Assembly (NCBI RefSeq): GCF_024734385.1
Contig: NZ_JANHAP010000006.1
Span: 1 to 64,000, forward strand
Direction of reading: 5' to 3'
Source: Dasania sp. GY-MA-18
GTDB taxonomy: Bacteria; Pseudomonadota; Gammaproteobacteria; Pseudomonadales; Dasaniaceae
Length of the DNA: 64,000 nt
This document shows, piece by piece, positions 43,663-52,523 of the stretch. The notes under the pieces are model-generated. The model saw nothing but the letters and a program-made list of their open reading frames with translations, was not told the origin of the DNA and ran no database searches. Each line of letters starts with the position of its first letter. Position 1 is the stretch's first letter. The translations under genes were made by a program, and so were the position numbers.

Positions 43663-45387
43663 ATGAATATAAAAAGAAAGTGTTTAGCTGCCGCAGTGAT
43701 TTTATACTCTGGCATCATGAGTGCTTGTGCAGAGCCACATAAGCAGGGTGAATATCATATTACCGACCCGCATGTGCAAGCGCAGGTTAATTTATCGGAA
43801 GATAAAACTCCGCCAGATCCAGACCCCGCCAGCTATGGCTTAGATAAAAACGGCAAGTTTATCCACCCGGTGGCCACCCGCGACTCACACGATCGCAAAC
43901 CCTTTAAAGGTATTTTGGATTACTGGGATAGCAATCAATATATTAAAAATATGAAACTAGAGGCGTTTTACCCCATTACTGTAGAGCCTTTTCATACCTG
44001 GCAAAATATTGTTGATTTCGATGGTCGTCGTTATTTGTATCAGTATGTGCGTCAGGATTTAAAAATATTTGATATTACTAATCCCAAAGACTTAAAACTA
44101 CTATTAACCAAGGGTAATACTTGGGGTATAGATGGCCCCGGTGAGTCGGTAAACCCTTTTCCAGAGGGTGAAATGTTTGGTGCCGCCACGATACAGTGGA
44201 ATGAAAAACTAGGCAAAAACATTATGGTGCAAGCCTATGAGGTGCGCCGCTTTGGTTTATTAAAAAACAAATACCAAAAGCCTGAACAAGTTAAAAAGCT
44301 GCGTGACTCCAAGCACTTAAAAGGTTTTAAAGTGTATGCCATGAACGGCCCCATGCCTGAAGATTGGGAGTTGCTAGCCGAGCGCACCACTGACTACAAA
44401 CACCCCGATGCGCCCATAGGCAAGCAGCAGGGTTCCGGTGTGCGTGATTTGCCGGTGTACTTTGGCGGTGACACTATGTTTGTTGCGGCAGCTCCAGAGG
44501 ATAGCCACTCGCTAACTGAATACCCTAACGATTTGTATTCGGCGGGCTATCAATCTTGGGATATGTCTGATCCGGCTAATCCTAAATTTTTACAGCAGTT
44601 AAATATGCCTGGGCAAATTGCAGGTAACCCCGCCGATGAGGCTGCCTATAAAGCCAACCCACGCGCTGGTAATCGCACCTCTTGGATGGGGGCGCGTATG
44701 TCGCTGTTTATCCCTAAACCGGTTGAAGAGGGCGGCAAGTATGGTTATGCCGCTATGGGTGGCTTAGGTTTTTATGTGGTAGACATTAGCAACCCGGCTG
44801 AGATGAAAGTTGTTAGCCACTTAGAATTTGAACCTAATGTGGCCGGGGTGGAAGGTGACTTTGTGGATGTGTCACAGGTTGAGAAAACTGGCATAGTTTA
44901 CTACAGCGGCTACCCGCTAAATGAAGATTGTTGGGAACCGTACAAAGACGTCTTTATGATAGATGTTAATAATCCAGCTGCGCCAAAAGTTGTGGGTGTG
45001 TTGCCTAGGCCTACTCCCCCTGCCGATGCCGCCTTTACTGATTTTTGCCAGCGTCGCGGCAGCTTCGGCCCTAAACGCACCGGTTACTATACGCAACCGG
45101 GAGAGCCTAAAGACGGTATATTGCCGTTCAACTTTTACAATGCAGGCCTACAAGTGTTTGATGTTAGCGATGTAAAAAATCCTGAGATAGTTGCTTATTT
45201 TGTACCTGGCTTTAACACTGAAACCGTTGCGGAGTATGCACGTGGCAACTTATCCCACGGTGTATATGTAGAGTACGATAGAAATCTGTTTTGGTTGTTT
45301 ACCAACCACGGTATCTACCTGCTTTCCAGCCCGGTATTAGGCGAGCCTAATTTTGGCAAGCCAAAAGAGCCCTGGCCTAAGCGTTAA
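43663..45387 (+). CDS. Secreted LVIVD-like repeat protein of the nba operon, unknown function
   Basis: 574 residues with an N-terminal signal peptide (KRKCLAAAVILYSGIMSACA, then EPH); the Cys there does not sit in a standard lipobox. The mature protein carries repeated short strand motifs such as LKIFDITNPKDLKLL, FYVVDISNPAEMKVVSHLEF, VFMIDVNNPAAPKVVG and LQVFDVSDVKNPEIVAYF. These are like the LVIVD repeats of surface or periplasmic beta-propeller-like proteins. It follows nbaD by 21 bp and precedes the operon terminator, so it is co-expressed with ring-cleavage enzymes although exported. A role in substrate capture or periplasmic oxidation is possible but unproven. Confidence 0.75.
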   Translation: MNIKRKCLAAAVILYSGIMSACAEPHKQGEYHITDPHVQAQVNLSEDKTPPDPDPASYGLDKNGKFIHPVATRDSHDRKPFKGILDYWDSNQYIKNMKLEAFYPITVEPFHTWQNIVDFDGRRYLYQYVRQDLKIFDITNPKDLKLLLTKGNTWGIDGPGESVNPFPEGEMFGAATIQWNEKLGKNIMVQAYEVRRFGLLKNKYQKPEQVKKLRDSKHLKGFKVYAMNGPMPEDWELLAERTTDYKHPDAPIGKQQGSGVRDLPVYFGGDTMFVAAAPEDSHSLTEYPNDLYSAGYQSWDMSDPANPKFLQQLNMPGQIAGNPADEAAYKANPRAGNRTSWMGARMSLFIPKPVEEGGKYGYAAMGGLGFYVVDISNPAEMKVVSHLEFEPNVAGVEGDFVDVSQVEKTGIVYYSGYPLNEDCWEPYKDVFMIDVNNPAAPKVVGVLPRPTPPADAAFTDFCQRRGSFGPKRTGYYTQPGEPKDGILPFNFYNAGLQVFDVSDVKNPEIVAYFVPGFNTETVAEYARGNLSHGVYVEYDRNLFWLFTNHGIYLLSSPVLGEPNFGKPKEPWPKR

Positions 45388-45407
45388 ATCATTAGGTGCT
45401 AATTATT

Positions 45408-45437
45408 AAAAACCCGGCCACTAAGCCGGGTTTTTTT
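45408..45437 (+). terminator. Rho-independent terminator of the nba operon
   Basis: aaacccggc-cactaa-gccgggttt is followed by a run of T. It ends the eight-gene transcript starting at nbaE or nearby, counting the LVIVD-like gene and any gene in between. Confidence 0.9.
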
Positions 45438-45479
45438 ATGGCTGCGATTTTTGTTGTTATGCTGACGCATGTTGGTATA

Positions 45480-46540
45480 TATAGCTGCCAGTTTTTTGGA
45501 TGCCGGGTCTAGCCCGGCATGACTGTGAGAGCGAGTCTGAGTGTGTTGGAGTCGCCATAGCGGTACTGAAGACTTCAACTCGCTATCGTCATACCGGCGT
45601 ATGCCGGTATCCATAGCTGTTTGTTTATTGGATGCCGGGTCTGGCTCGGTATGACTGTGAGTGTGACTGTGTTGGAGTCGCCATAGCGGTACTGAAGACT
45701 TCAACTCCTATCGTCATACCGGCGTATGCCGGTATCCATAGCTGTTTGTTTATTGGATGCTGTGTCTAGCCCAGTATGATTGCGAGTGTGACTGTGTTGG
45801 AGTCGCCATAGCGGTACTGAAGACTTCAACTCCTATCGTCATACCGGCGTATGCCGGTATCCATAGCTGTTTGTTTATTGGATGCTGTGTCTAGCCCAGT
45901 ATGATTGCGAGTGTGACTGTGTTGGAGTCGCCATAGCGGTACTGAAGACTTCAACTCCTATCGTCATACCGGCGTATGTTGGTATCTATAGTTGTTTGTT
46001 TATTGGATGCTGTGTCTAGCCCAGTATGACTGTGAGTGCGAGTGTGACTGTGTTGGAGTCGCCATAGCGGTACTGAAGACTTCAACTCCTATCGTCATAC
46101 CGGCGCATGCCGGTATCTATGATTCAGTTTTCTGGATGCCGGGTCAAGCCTGGCATGACTGGGTGCGATTTTGTTCTTGTCGAAACGCTATTCTCAATGG
46201 CCCTAAACCATTAACACGCTCTCGTCATACCGGCCCCCGAGCCGGTATCTACGCTGCCTGTTTATTGGATGCCGGGTCTAGCCCGGCACGACTGTGAGTG
46301 CGAGTGTGACTGTGTTGGAGTCGCCATAGCGGCACTGATGACTTCAACTCCTATCGTCATACCGGCGTATGTCGGTATCTATAGTTGTTTGTTTATTGGA
46401 TGCCGGGTCAAGCCCGGCAAGACTGGGTGCGATTTTGTTCTTGTCGAAACGCTATTCTCAATGGCCCTAAACTATTAACACGCTCTCGTCATACCGGCCC
46501 CCGAGCCGGTATCCACACTTTCCTGTTTATTGGATGTGGC
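45480..46540. repeat. Composite ~125-bp repeat array
   Basis: Six copies of a unit with gttggagtcgccatagcgg, then tactgaagacttcaactc or a near variant, occur at 45544, 45671, 45796, 45921, 46052 and 46314 (spacing 125-131, then 262). Two copies of a second unit with tgcgattttgttcttgtcg, then aaacgctattctcaatggcc, occur at about 46165 and 46427. Each unit ends in one or two extragenic palindromes (cataccggcgtatgccggtat, gatgccgggtctagcccggc). No gene is present. Units are too long and too alike for CRISPR. Confidence 0.85.
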
Positions 46541-46635
46541 TGGTAGCATTGCTTCTTGCGCACTAAGCGGGGTGATGTTTGAGCTGTTTAACGAAAAAAT
46601 TGTGTTCAACTATCTACTACTTTTTAAACGATAAT

Positions 46636-46669
46636 AAAAAAGGCAGCTAATCAATTAGCTGCCTTTTGT
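46636..46669. terminator. Rho-independent terminator (mainly for the TonB receptor on the minus strand)
   Basis: aggcagctaat-ca-attagctgcct is flanked by A-run on the left and T-run on the right, so it can act on both strands. It lies 25 bp after the stop of the receptor gene at 46695. Confidence 0.88.
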
Positions 46670-46694
46670 TTTTTCTTAACTTAAAACCTAAAAC

Positions 46695-48980
46695 TTAAAA
46701 GTTGTAGTTAAAGGTTACACCATAAGTACGTGGTGGGTGGTAGACGTTAAACACGGTGTCATCCCAAGCGGCATAAATGGTGGTTGACGCTACATTGAGT
46801 TCGTCGGTTAGGTTTTTACCCCATAGTTTTACCGACCAGCTATCATCACTGCTAGTGAGTTTTAAGCTGGCGTCTATGCTGTACTCGCTATCGACTTGGG
46901 TGAGTGGGTTGTTGCTGTTGTCGAAGAAGTATTCATCTTGGTAGCGGTAGTCTATGCGGAAGTTGGCGGTGTTATCGCCTACTTGCCAGTCATAGCTGGT
47001 TGCCAGGTTAAAGCTGTGCTCAGGTGAACGACGCATGTCGTTGCCTTTGAGGTTTTCGTCATCAACAAGTAGGTCGTCGGTAAATTTAGCATCTAAGTAA
47101 CCGTAGCTGCCCATGATGCTAAATTGCTCGGTGACTAATACGGTAAATTCTAGTTCGGCCCCTTTGGCTTCACCGCTGCCATTGAGTACTTGTAGGTTGT
47201 CGGGGGTGTTTTCACCGGTAGAAACCCATACTTGGTTTTGTATGTCTTCGTAGTCGGTTAAGAATATTGCGCCGTTTACTTGTATGCGGTTATCTAACCA
47301 CTGAGTTTTAAAACCAAATTCGTGATTGACCGCTGTTTCTGGCTCAAAAGGAGTGATGGCTTCGATTTCTTTTTCCATACCTTCGCCATTATAACCGCCA
47401 GCCTTATAGCCTTTGGCGTAGGCAAAGTATAAAAATACATCGTCAGTGGCTTGGTAATCAACGGTTAAGCTAGGGGTCCATTCATCCCATGAGTCTTTGG
47501 TTTTAAAGTTGTAGCTGGCTACGCGGTTGCCGTTGATGTCTTCATGTAGGTTGTCCCAGTTATCAAAGCGGCGGCCAGAGGCGCTGCCGCTAAAGTCTTT
47601 TTCGTCTTCGCTCCAACGTAAGCCGGTGGTAACCGATAACTTATCGCTAAGGTCGTAAGTGATTTGGCCAAATATCGCCACGCTGTCGGTGGTGTTGTCG
47701 GTGGTGTTACTAACATTACCGGCAGTAGTGCCCCACTGGGTATCAAACCAATAGTCTACAGATTCTAAGCGCGCTATATCTTCGCGCATAAAAAAGGCAC
47801 CGGCCTGCCAATGAATCTTATCGCCGGTATTACTGGCAAATCTAAACTCTTGTGAGAATTGGTGAGAGTTTTCATCTTTTAGCGATAACCATTGGTCATC
47901 GGGCTGTAGCATGGCTAACTCTTCGGGGCTGGCAACCGTGTTATTGGCTGGGTCACCCCAGGGGTCAAATACCTGGCTGTCGTCCACCAAACCAGCGGCG
48001 GCATTTTCATAAATACTGTAATCATTTTGGCGATAAGCAGTAATAGAGGTGAAAGTGCCGGCATCGGTATTCCAGTCGGCACGTAGGCTTAGGCCTTCGG
48101 TGCGTGATTTTTCAAAACCATCAACGCTGCTAAAGTCTTCGCGTTCATCATCGCTAATAAAGGCTTGGTTGCGGCCTTCGCTGTAGGCTATGTGTTTAAC
48201 CCGTGGCTTGCCATTAGAGTGCGAACCGTCGGCGCTGAGTACTATTTCTAAATCGGCATTGGGTTGTACTAACACTTGGCCACGCAGTGAATAGCGTTCG
48301 GCATCGTCTACGTCGTTGCCGGTGTGGCGGTTTTTACCATAGCCATCACGTACTAAGGTGGTACCGGCTACTTTTGCCGCTACATTGTCGCTTAGTGGCG
48401 TATTGTAATAGGCCTTGGTTTCAAATAAGTCGTAATCACCTAGGGTGACTTCTACGCTGCCTTCACTGCCTTCTAGTGAGGGTTTTTTGGTAATAAAGTT
48501 AACCGCACCGCCCACTACGTTTTTACCATAGAGGGTGCCTTGTGGGCCGCGCAAAACTTCTACTCGCTCTAGGTCGAATAAGTCACCGGTGGCACCGGTG
48601 CCACGGGAAATATAAACCCCGTCTATGTATATACCTATGGCGGCGGCAGCACCGGCGCTTTCTATATCGCTACCTATGCCGCGCATAAACAGTTCGGGTT
48701 CGGCGGCGTTATAGGCGTTCATTTGAAAGCCGGGTACGCGACCAGCAATATCATCTAGGCCTGCGATGTTGGCGTCTTTCATTAAGCTTTCGCTAAAGGC
48801 AGATACGGCAACGGGGGTGGATTGTAAGCTTTCGCTTTTGTGCCTGGCAGTTACTACCACTTCTTCTAAAGCGAGTTTTTTTTGCTCGGCGACAACAGGA
48901 TTAATGTGGGTAGCAGCTAAAGCCGCTATGGTTGCAGCCAAATAATTTAGGCGTGCTTTGGGTTGATGGTGCTTAGTCAT
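46695..48980 (-). CDS. TonB-dependent outer-membrane receptor
   Basis: About 761 residues from the ATG at 48980 (GAGG site upstream). The signal peptide (LAATIAALAATHINPVVA), TonB-box-like EEVVVTARHKS, plug (RVEVLRGPQGTLYGKNVVGG) and barrel ending in YNF are all clear. It belongs to the group with VTARH/VTARK-type boxes common in sphingomonads and marine gammaproteobacteria that take up aromatics, lignin or sugar derivatives. It lies between the two kynurenine-pathway blocks, so uptake of the pathway's substrate is a reasonable but unproven idea. Confidence 0.93.
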   Translation of the reverse strand: MTKHHQPKARLNYLAATIAALAATHINPVVAEQKKLALEEVVVTARHKSESLQSTPVAVSAFSESLMKDANIAGLDDIAGRVPGFQMNAYNAAEPELFMRGIGSDIESAGAAAAIGIYIDGVYISRGTGATGDLFDLERVEVLRGPQGTLYGKNVVGGAVNFITKKPSLEGSEGSVEVTLGDYDLFETKAYYNTPLSDNVAAKVAGTTLVRDGYGKNRHTGNDVDDAERYSLRGQVLVQPNADLEIVLSADGSHSNGKPRVKHIAYSEGRNQAFISDDEREDFSSVDGFEKSRTEGLSLRADWNTDAGTFTSITAYRQNDYSIYENAAAGLVDDSQVFDPWGDPANNTVASPEELAMLQPDDQWLSLKDENSHQFSQEFRFASNTGDKIHWQAGAFFMREDIARLESVDYWFDTQWGTTAGNVSNTTDNTTDSVAIFGQITYDLSDKLSVTTGLRWSEDEKDFSGSASGRRFDNWDNLHEDINGNRVASYNFKTKDSWDEWTPSLTVDYQATDDVFLYFAYAKGYKAGGYNGEGMEKEIEAITPFEPETAVNHEFGFKTQWLDNRIQVNGAIFLTDYEDIQNQVWVSTGENTPDNLQVLNGSGEAKGAELEFTVLVTEQFSIMGSYGYLDAKFTDDLLVDDENLKGNDMRRSPEHSFNLATSYDWQVGDNTANFRIDYRYQDEYFFDNSNNPLTQVDSEYSIDASLKLTSSDDSWSVKLWGKNLTDELNVASTTIYAAWDDTVFNVYHPPRTYGVTFNYNF

Positions 48981-49143
48981 TGTGGGTTCCTCACCTGCAT
49001 AAATCAGTTTGTTGTTATTGGTTTTGTATTGGGCGCCGGTTGAACATTTTCCGATCACGTAATACAACAGTACCCCAGGCTTGTATATAGTAAAAACAAC
49101 TTTTTAAGCCTTAGGTATAATAAAAAAGTTATGTTTGGGCGTG

Positions 49144-49635
49144 CTAAGGGTTGGCTGCTGGGGTAATACGCAGTCCAACATAGGGTTGTCCGCGCCACTG
49201 GTCCAATAGCAGTTGCAGTTGCTCACCACTGGCTAATTGCCAGTGGCTGCGGAGTTGTTGCTGGCAGTTGCTAACGGGCTCGGCAGGCTGCTGGGCTTGA
49301 CCGTAGTGCTGCGTGAGCATGGCCAGCGCTGCCCTAAAGGCCTGTGCGCACAAGCTGTTGTTGTCGCTTAGGCTACGGTAGTACAGCTGCTCTACCAATT
49401 GTTGCTGAGGCGGTTCGCCCCTGAATAAATACTCTAAATGATAAGCTTGGCCTGCGAGTTGGCTTTGGTAGCTGAGGCTGTAGGCCTTTTCTTCTAACAG
49501 TACTTGTTGTTCTTGCTGTTTGATAGTGGCCATGGTGGCGCCCCAGTTAAAGGGGCCTAGTAATTCAGCATGGCTGCTAGCGCTTAGCCACAGGCCGCTG
49601 CTCAACGCTAAGGTGAGGAAAATTTTTAGGGGCAT
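49144..49635 (-). CDS. Secreted protein of unknown function
   Basis: 163 residues with a signal peptide (FLTLALSSGLWLSASSHA-EL). The mature part is Gln-rich, has two Cys residues (SLCAQAF and SNCQQQ) that could pair, and no recognised domain. It stands between the TonB receptor and the dimeric-barrel-like protein at 49669-50085 on the same strand, and may be co-transcribed with the latter. Confidence 0.7.
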   Translation of the reverse strand: MPLKIFLTLALSSGLWLSASSHAELLGPFNWGATMATIKQQEQQVLLEEKAYSLSYQSQLAGQAYHLEYLFRGEPPQQQLVEQLYYRSLSDNNSLCAQAFRAALAMLTQHYGQAQQPAEPVSNCQQQLRSHWQLASGEQLQLLLDQWRGQPYVGLRITPAANP

Positions 49636-49668
49636 GGTGACCTCGTTGTTATTGTTGCTGGCTGTTAA

Positions 49669-50085
49669 TTATTGATTTTTTAAACTTTGTAACAGTGCCG
49701 CTGGCGTCGTGGGGCCATAGCTTAGGCTTTCGGTTTGGCGTTGCACGAACTGCCAGTATTGTAATTTCCACTCAAAACCTACCGCCAAGCCGCGGGCCTT
49801 GCCGACTTTTTCCATCTCGGCTTCTTTGCTGGCATCAAAGGGCGGGTAGAGCACCACAAAGTCCCAGTCGTCACCGCGCACATTGCGATACCACTGAGGT
49901 TGCTCCAGGCCTATGGTTTTATAAACCTCATCCCAGGCGGCCATCCACTCCATAAAGGCCTGCTGCTTGCCCGGCACAATTTTGTATATGCCTATGGTTT
50001 TCATGTCGGCAGAGCTGGTGATGGGTGAGAGCAAAAAGATGATGGCAAGTAGTATAGGTTTGCAGAGGCTGTTGGGTTTTTTCAT
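49669..50085 (-). CDS. Secreted protein with dimeric alpha-beta-barrel-like domain, unknown function
   Basis: 138 residues from the ATG at 50085, which gives a normal signal peptide (SLCKPILLAIIFLLSPITSSA-DM); the longer frame to 50139 lacks one at its start. The mature part KTIGIYKIVPGKQQAFMEWM resembles the NIPSNAP/ABM-type ferredoxin-like barrels, but the match is weak. The next residues run AAWDEVYKTIGLEQPQW. It is downstream of nbaI on the same strand, 150 bp away across two hairpins. Confidence 0.6.
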   Translation of the reverse strand: MKKPNSLCKPILLAIIFLLSPITSSADMKTIGIYKIVPGKQQAFMEWMAAWDEVYKTIGLEQPQWYRNVRGDDWDFVVLYPPFDASKEAEMEKVGKARGLAVGFEWKLQYWQFVQRQTESLSYGPTTPAALLQSLKNQ

Positions 50086-50191
50086 GGCGGCTAATCCGTT
50101 TTTATTTTGTGATGCTGGCTTTGGGGCGGTATCTGGCAATGTTAGTTTTGCCTACATTGTTATGATTTTTGCTGCTGCGTTTTTGGGCGAA

Positions 50192-50234
50192 GGGGACAGA
50201 GCTAAAGATCTGTCCCCGCAAACCTTCGGTTTGC
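50192..50234. terminator. Two adjacent hairpins downstream of nbaI
   Basis: ggggacaga / tctgtcccc (50192-50217) and gcaaacc-ttc-ggtttgc (50218-50234) form two strong stems right after the nbaI stop. Neither has a T-run on the minus strand, so they could be weak terminators or mRNA-stabilising structures. Confidence 0.4.
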
Positions 50235-50236
50235 GC

Positions 50237-51268
50237 TTAGCCCGACATTTTTTTCATATCCAAAGCCAAGTCTTCTATCATATCCTCTTGCCCGCCTACG
50301 GTGCGGCGTTTGCCTAGTTCTACTAATATATCCCTAGCGCTAACGCCGTATTTTTTGGCGGCGCGTTTGGCGAATAATAAAAACGAGGAATACACACCGG
50401 CGTAGCCCAGGGTGAGTGAGTCGCGGTCTACGCGCACCAGTTCATCCATCATGGGTACGATGATGTCTTCGGCTATGTCCATGGTTTTAAACAGGTCTAC
50501 CCCGGTGGCTATGCCTTTGCGCTCTAGCACGGCCAGTAATACTTCCAGTGGCGTGTTGCCAGCACCGGCACCCAAGCCTGCTACCGAACCGTCTATGCGG
50601 GTGGCGCCGGCTTCTATGGCGGCCACGCTGTTGGCTACGCCCATGGCCAGGTTGTGGTGGCCATGAAAGCCGATTTCGGTTTCGGGTTTTAACACTTGCT
50701 TGGCCAGGCTGACGCGTTCGCTGACATCTTCGGGCAGCATATAGCCAGCAGAGTCGGTGATATAAACGCAGTTGGCGCCGTAGGATTCCATTAGCTGCAA
50801 TTGCTCAACTAATTGTTGCGCTGGAATCATATGGGCCATCATTAAAAACCCCACCGTATCCAGGCCCATTTTTTGGCCCATGTTGATATGTTGCTCTGAA
50901 ACATCTGCCTCGCTGCAGTGGGTGGCGACGCGTATGGTGTCTATGCCACAGTCTGCTGCCATCCTAAGATGATCTATCGTGCCGATCCCCGGCAATAATA
51001 AAGCAGACACTTTTGTGTTTTTGACAGCTCCACATACAGCGCGCAGATATTCTTCGTCACTCGCGGCGGGAAAACCGTAGTTTACCGAGCGGCCACCCAG
51101 GCCGTCACCGTGAGCGACTTCTATCATGGGCATGCCCGCATCGTCCATGGCCTTGGCCACGGTGACCATTTCGGCCACGCTAATTTGGTGGCGCTTGGGG
51201 TGCATGCCGTCCCTTAAACACATGTCGTGCAAGGTGATTTTTTGATCAGTGTTGGTTGTGTTGGTCAT
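50237..51268 (-). CDS. nbaI: 4-hydroxy-2-oxovalerate aldolase
   Basis: 343 residues from the ATG at 51268, with a GGAGG site; the longer frame to 51331 runs inside nbaJ. The metal-dependent DRE-TIM family start [18 protein letters not shown] and the [20 protein letters not shown] metal-ligand region are clear. The enzyme splits 4-hydroxy-2-oxovalerate into pyruvate and acetaldehyde and forms a channelling complex with acetaldehyde dehydrogenase. Its ATG overlaps the nbaJ stop by one base (TAATG). Confidence 0.95.
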   Translation of the reverse strand: MTNTTNTDQKITLHDMCLRDGMHPKRHQISVAEMVTVAKAMDDAGMPMIEVAHGDGLGGRSVNYGFPAASDEEYLRAVCGAVKNTKVSALLLPGIGTIDHLRMAADCGIDTIRVATHCSEADVSEQHINMGQKMGLDTVGFLMMAHMIPAQQLVEQLQLMESYGANCVYITDSAGYMLPEDVSERVSLAKQVLKPETEIGFHGHHNLAMGVANSVAAIEAGATRIDGSVAGLGAGAGNTPLEVLLAVLERKGIATGVDLFKTMDIAEDIIVPMMDELVRVDRDSLTLGYAGVYSSFLLFAKRAAKKYGVSARDILVELGKRRTVGGQEDMIEDLALDMKKMSG

Positions 51269-52188
51269 TATTGAGCCTCCTGAGTGGCGCAGGGAGTAAA
51301 GCGCCCGGCTAGTATTTCTTGTGCGTAGCACTCGGCGGTGCGCAGGCCAGCGGCGGTCATAATGTCTAGGTTGCCAGCGTAGTTGGGTAAGAAATCTCCC
51401 AGGCCTTCGACTTCTAAAAAGATGGAGACGCGCTTGCCGTCAAATACCGGGCCGTTTTTTAAGGTGTAACCGGGCACGTATTGCTGCACTTGTTTAATCA
51501 TGGCGTTAACAGAGGCGGTAATGGCAGCCTGGTCGGGCTCATCTACGGTGAGGCAGTGTATGGTGTCGCGCATAATCAAGGGTGGCTCGGCGGGGTTGAT
51601 AATAATAATGGCCTTGCCTTCGGCGGCCCCACCTATGCTTTCTATCGCGGCAGCGGTGGTGCGGGTAAATTCGTCTATGTTTTTACGGGTGCCGGGGCCT
51701 GCCGACTTGGATGAAACCGTGGCGACTATTTCGCCGTAGCTTACTGGCTGTACTTGGCTTACGGCGGCAATCATAGGGATGGTGGCCTGACCGCCGCAAG
51801 TGACCATGTTGACGTTCATGGCCTGCGCGGCAACCGCATCGGCCAGATTGACGGGCGGTATGCAGTAGGGGCCTATGGCTGCGGGGGTGAGGTCTATCAT
51901 CACCGCGCCTTGCTCGTTAACCTTGCGCGAATTTTCGGCGTGTACATAGGCCGAGGTGGCATCAAAACAAATCTGTACGCCATCTGCTTTCATGCTACCC
52001 AGCATGCCGTCTACGCCATCGGCAGTGGTTTTTAGGCCCAGCTCTTTAGCGCGGGCTAGCCCTGGTGAGGCGGGGTCTACGCCTATCATCCAAACCGGTT
52101 CTAGAATGTCGGAACGCATGGCTTTAATTAATAGGTCGGTGCCTATATTACCCGGCCCAATAATGGCGACTTTTATTTTTTGGCTCAT
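51268..52188 (-). CDS. nbaJ: Acetaldehyde dehydrogenase, acylating (DmpF/MhpF type)
   Basis: 306 residues. The N-terminal NAD-binding region [17 protein letters not shown], the catalytic Cys in [10 protein letters not shown] and the [17 protein letters not shown] stretch identify the family. It oxidises acetaldehyde with CoA to acetyl-CoA and hands on directly from NbaI. It is the first gene of the nbaJ-nbaI pair, divergent from kynU across 335 bp. Confidence 0.95.
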   Translation of the reverse strand: MSQKIKVAIIGPGNIGTDLLIKAMRSDILEPVWMIGVDPASPGLARAKELGLKTTADGVDGMLGSMKADGVQICFDATSAYVHAENSRKVNEQGAVMIDLTPAAIGPYCIPPVNLADAVAAQAMNVNMVTCGGQATIPMIAAVSQVQPVSYGEIVATVSSKSAGPGTRKNIDEFTRTTAAAIESIGGAAEGKAIIIINPAEPPLIMRDTIHCLTVDEPDQAAITASVNAMIKQVQQYVPGYTLKNGPVFDGKRVSIFLEVEGLGDFLPNYAGNLDIMTAAGLRTAECYAQEILAGRFTPCATQEAQ

Positions 52189-52328
52189 CTGGCAGTACTC
52201 TGGTGTTGAAACTCACTGGCTATGCTCCCCGTGGCGGCCTGCTAAATTGGGCAGGGCGATCATCGCCTAGAGGTGCGTGTTAGTGGATTTACTATAAGTG
52301 GCTAAGCTATTCATGAATAATATAATTT

Positions 52329-52346
52329 TAAGCAGTCGCTATAACT
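52329..52346 (-). promoter_or_regulatory. Candidate LysR-regulator site in the nbaJ/kynU divergent region
   Basis: On the minus strand AGTTATAGCGACTGCTTA, identical at 17 of 18 positions to 38350-38367 upstream of nbaE. Flanks are A/T-rich in both places. It lies about 140 bp from the nbaJ start and about 180 bp from the kynU start. The rest of the 52189-52523 gap shows nothing else I can name. Confidence 0.5.
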
Positions 52347-52523
52347 AAAAGCTTATAGAGTAGCGGTGTCGAAGCTATATATTTAAAGTTATTTCAACCT
52401 GCTTAAATTGTATAAGCTTTGTATAGCTGGATTGATATACTCGCTTTCATTGAGTGCTGGGGTACCATTACTGCAGGTTTAGGTATAAGCACTTTGAATC
52501 AAATTTTTATATTGAGTACAGCT

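Noticed and set aside
45992-46478. Open frames in the composite repeat array
   Set aside because: They consist only of repeat-unit translation (VIPAHAGIY, MPGQARHD types) and have no family match or start signal.
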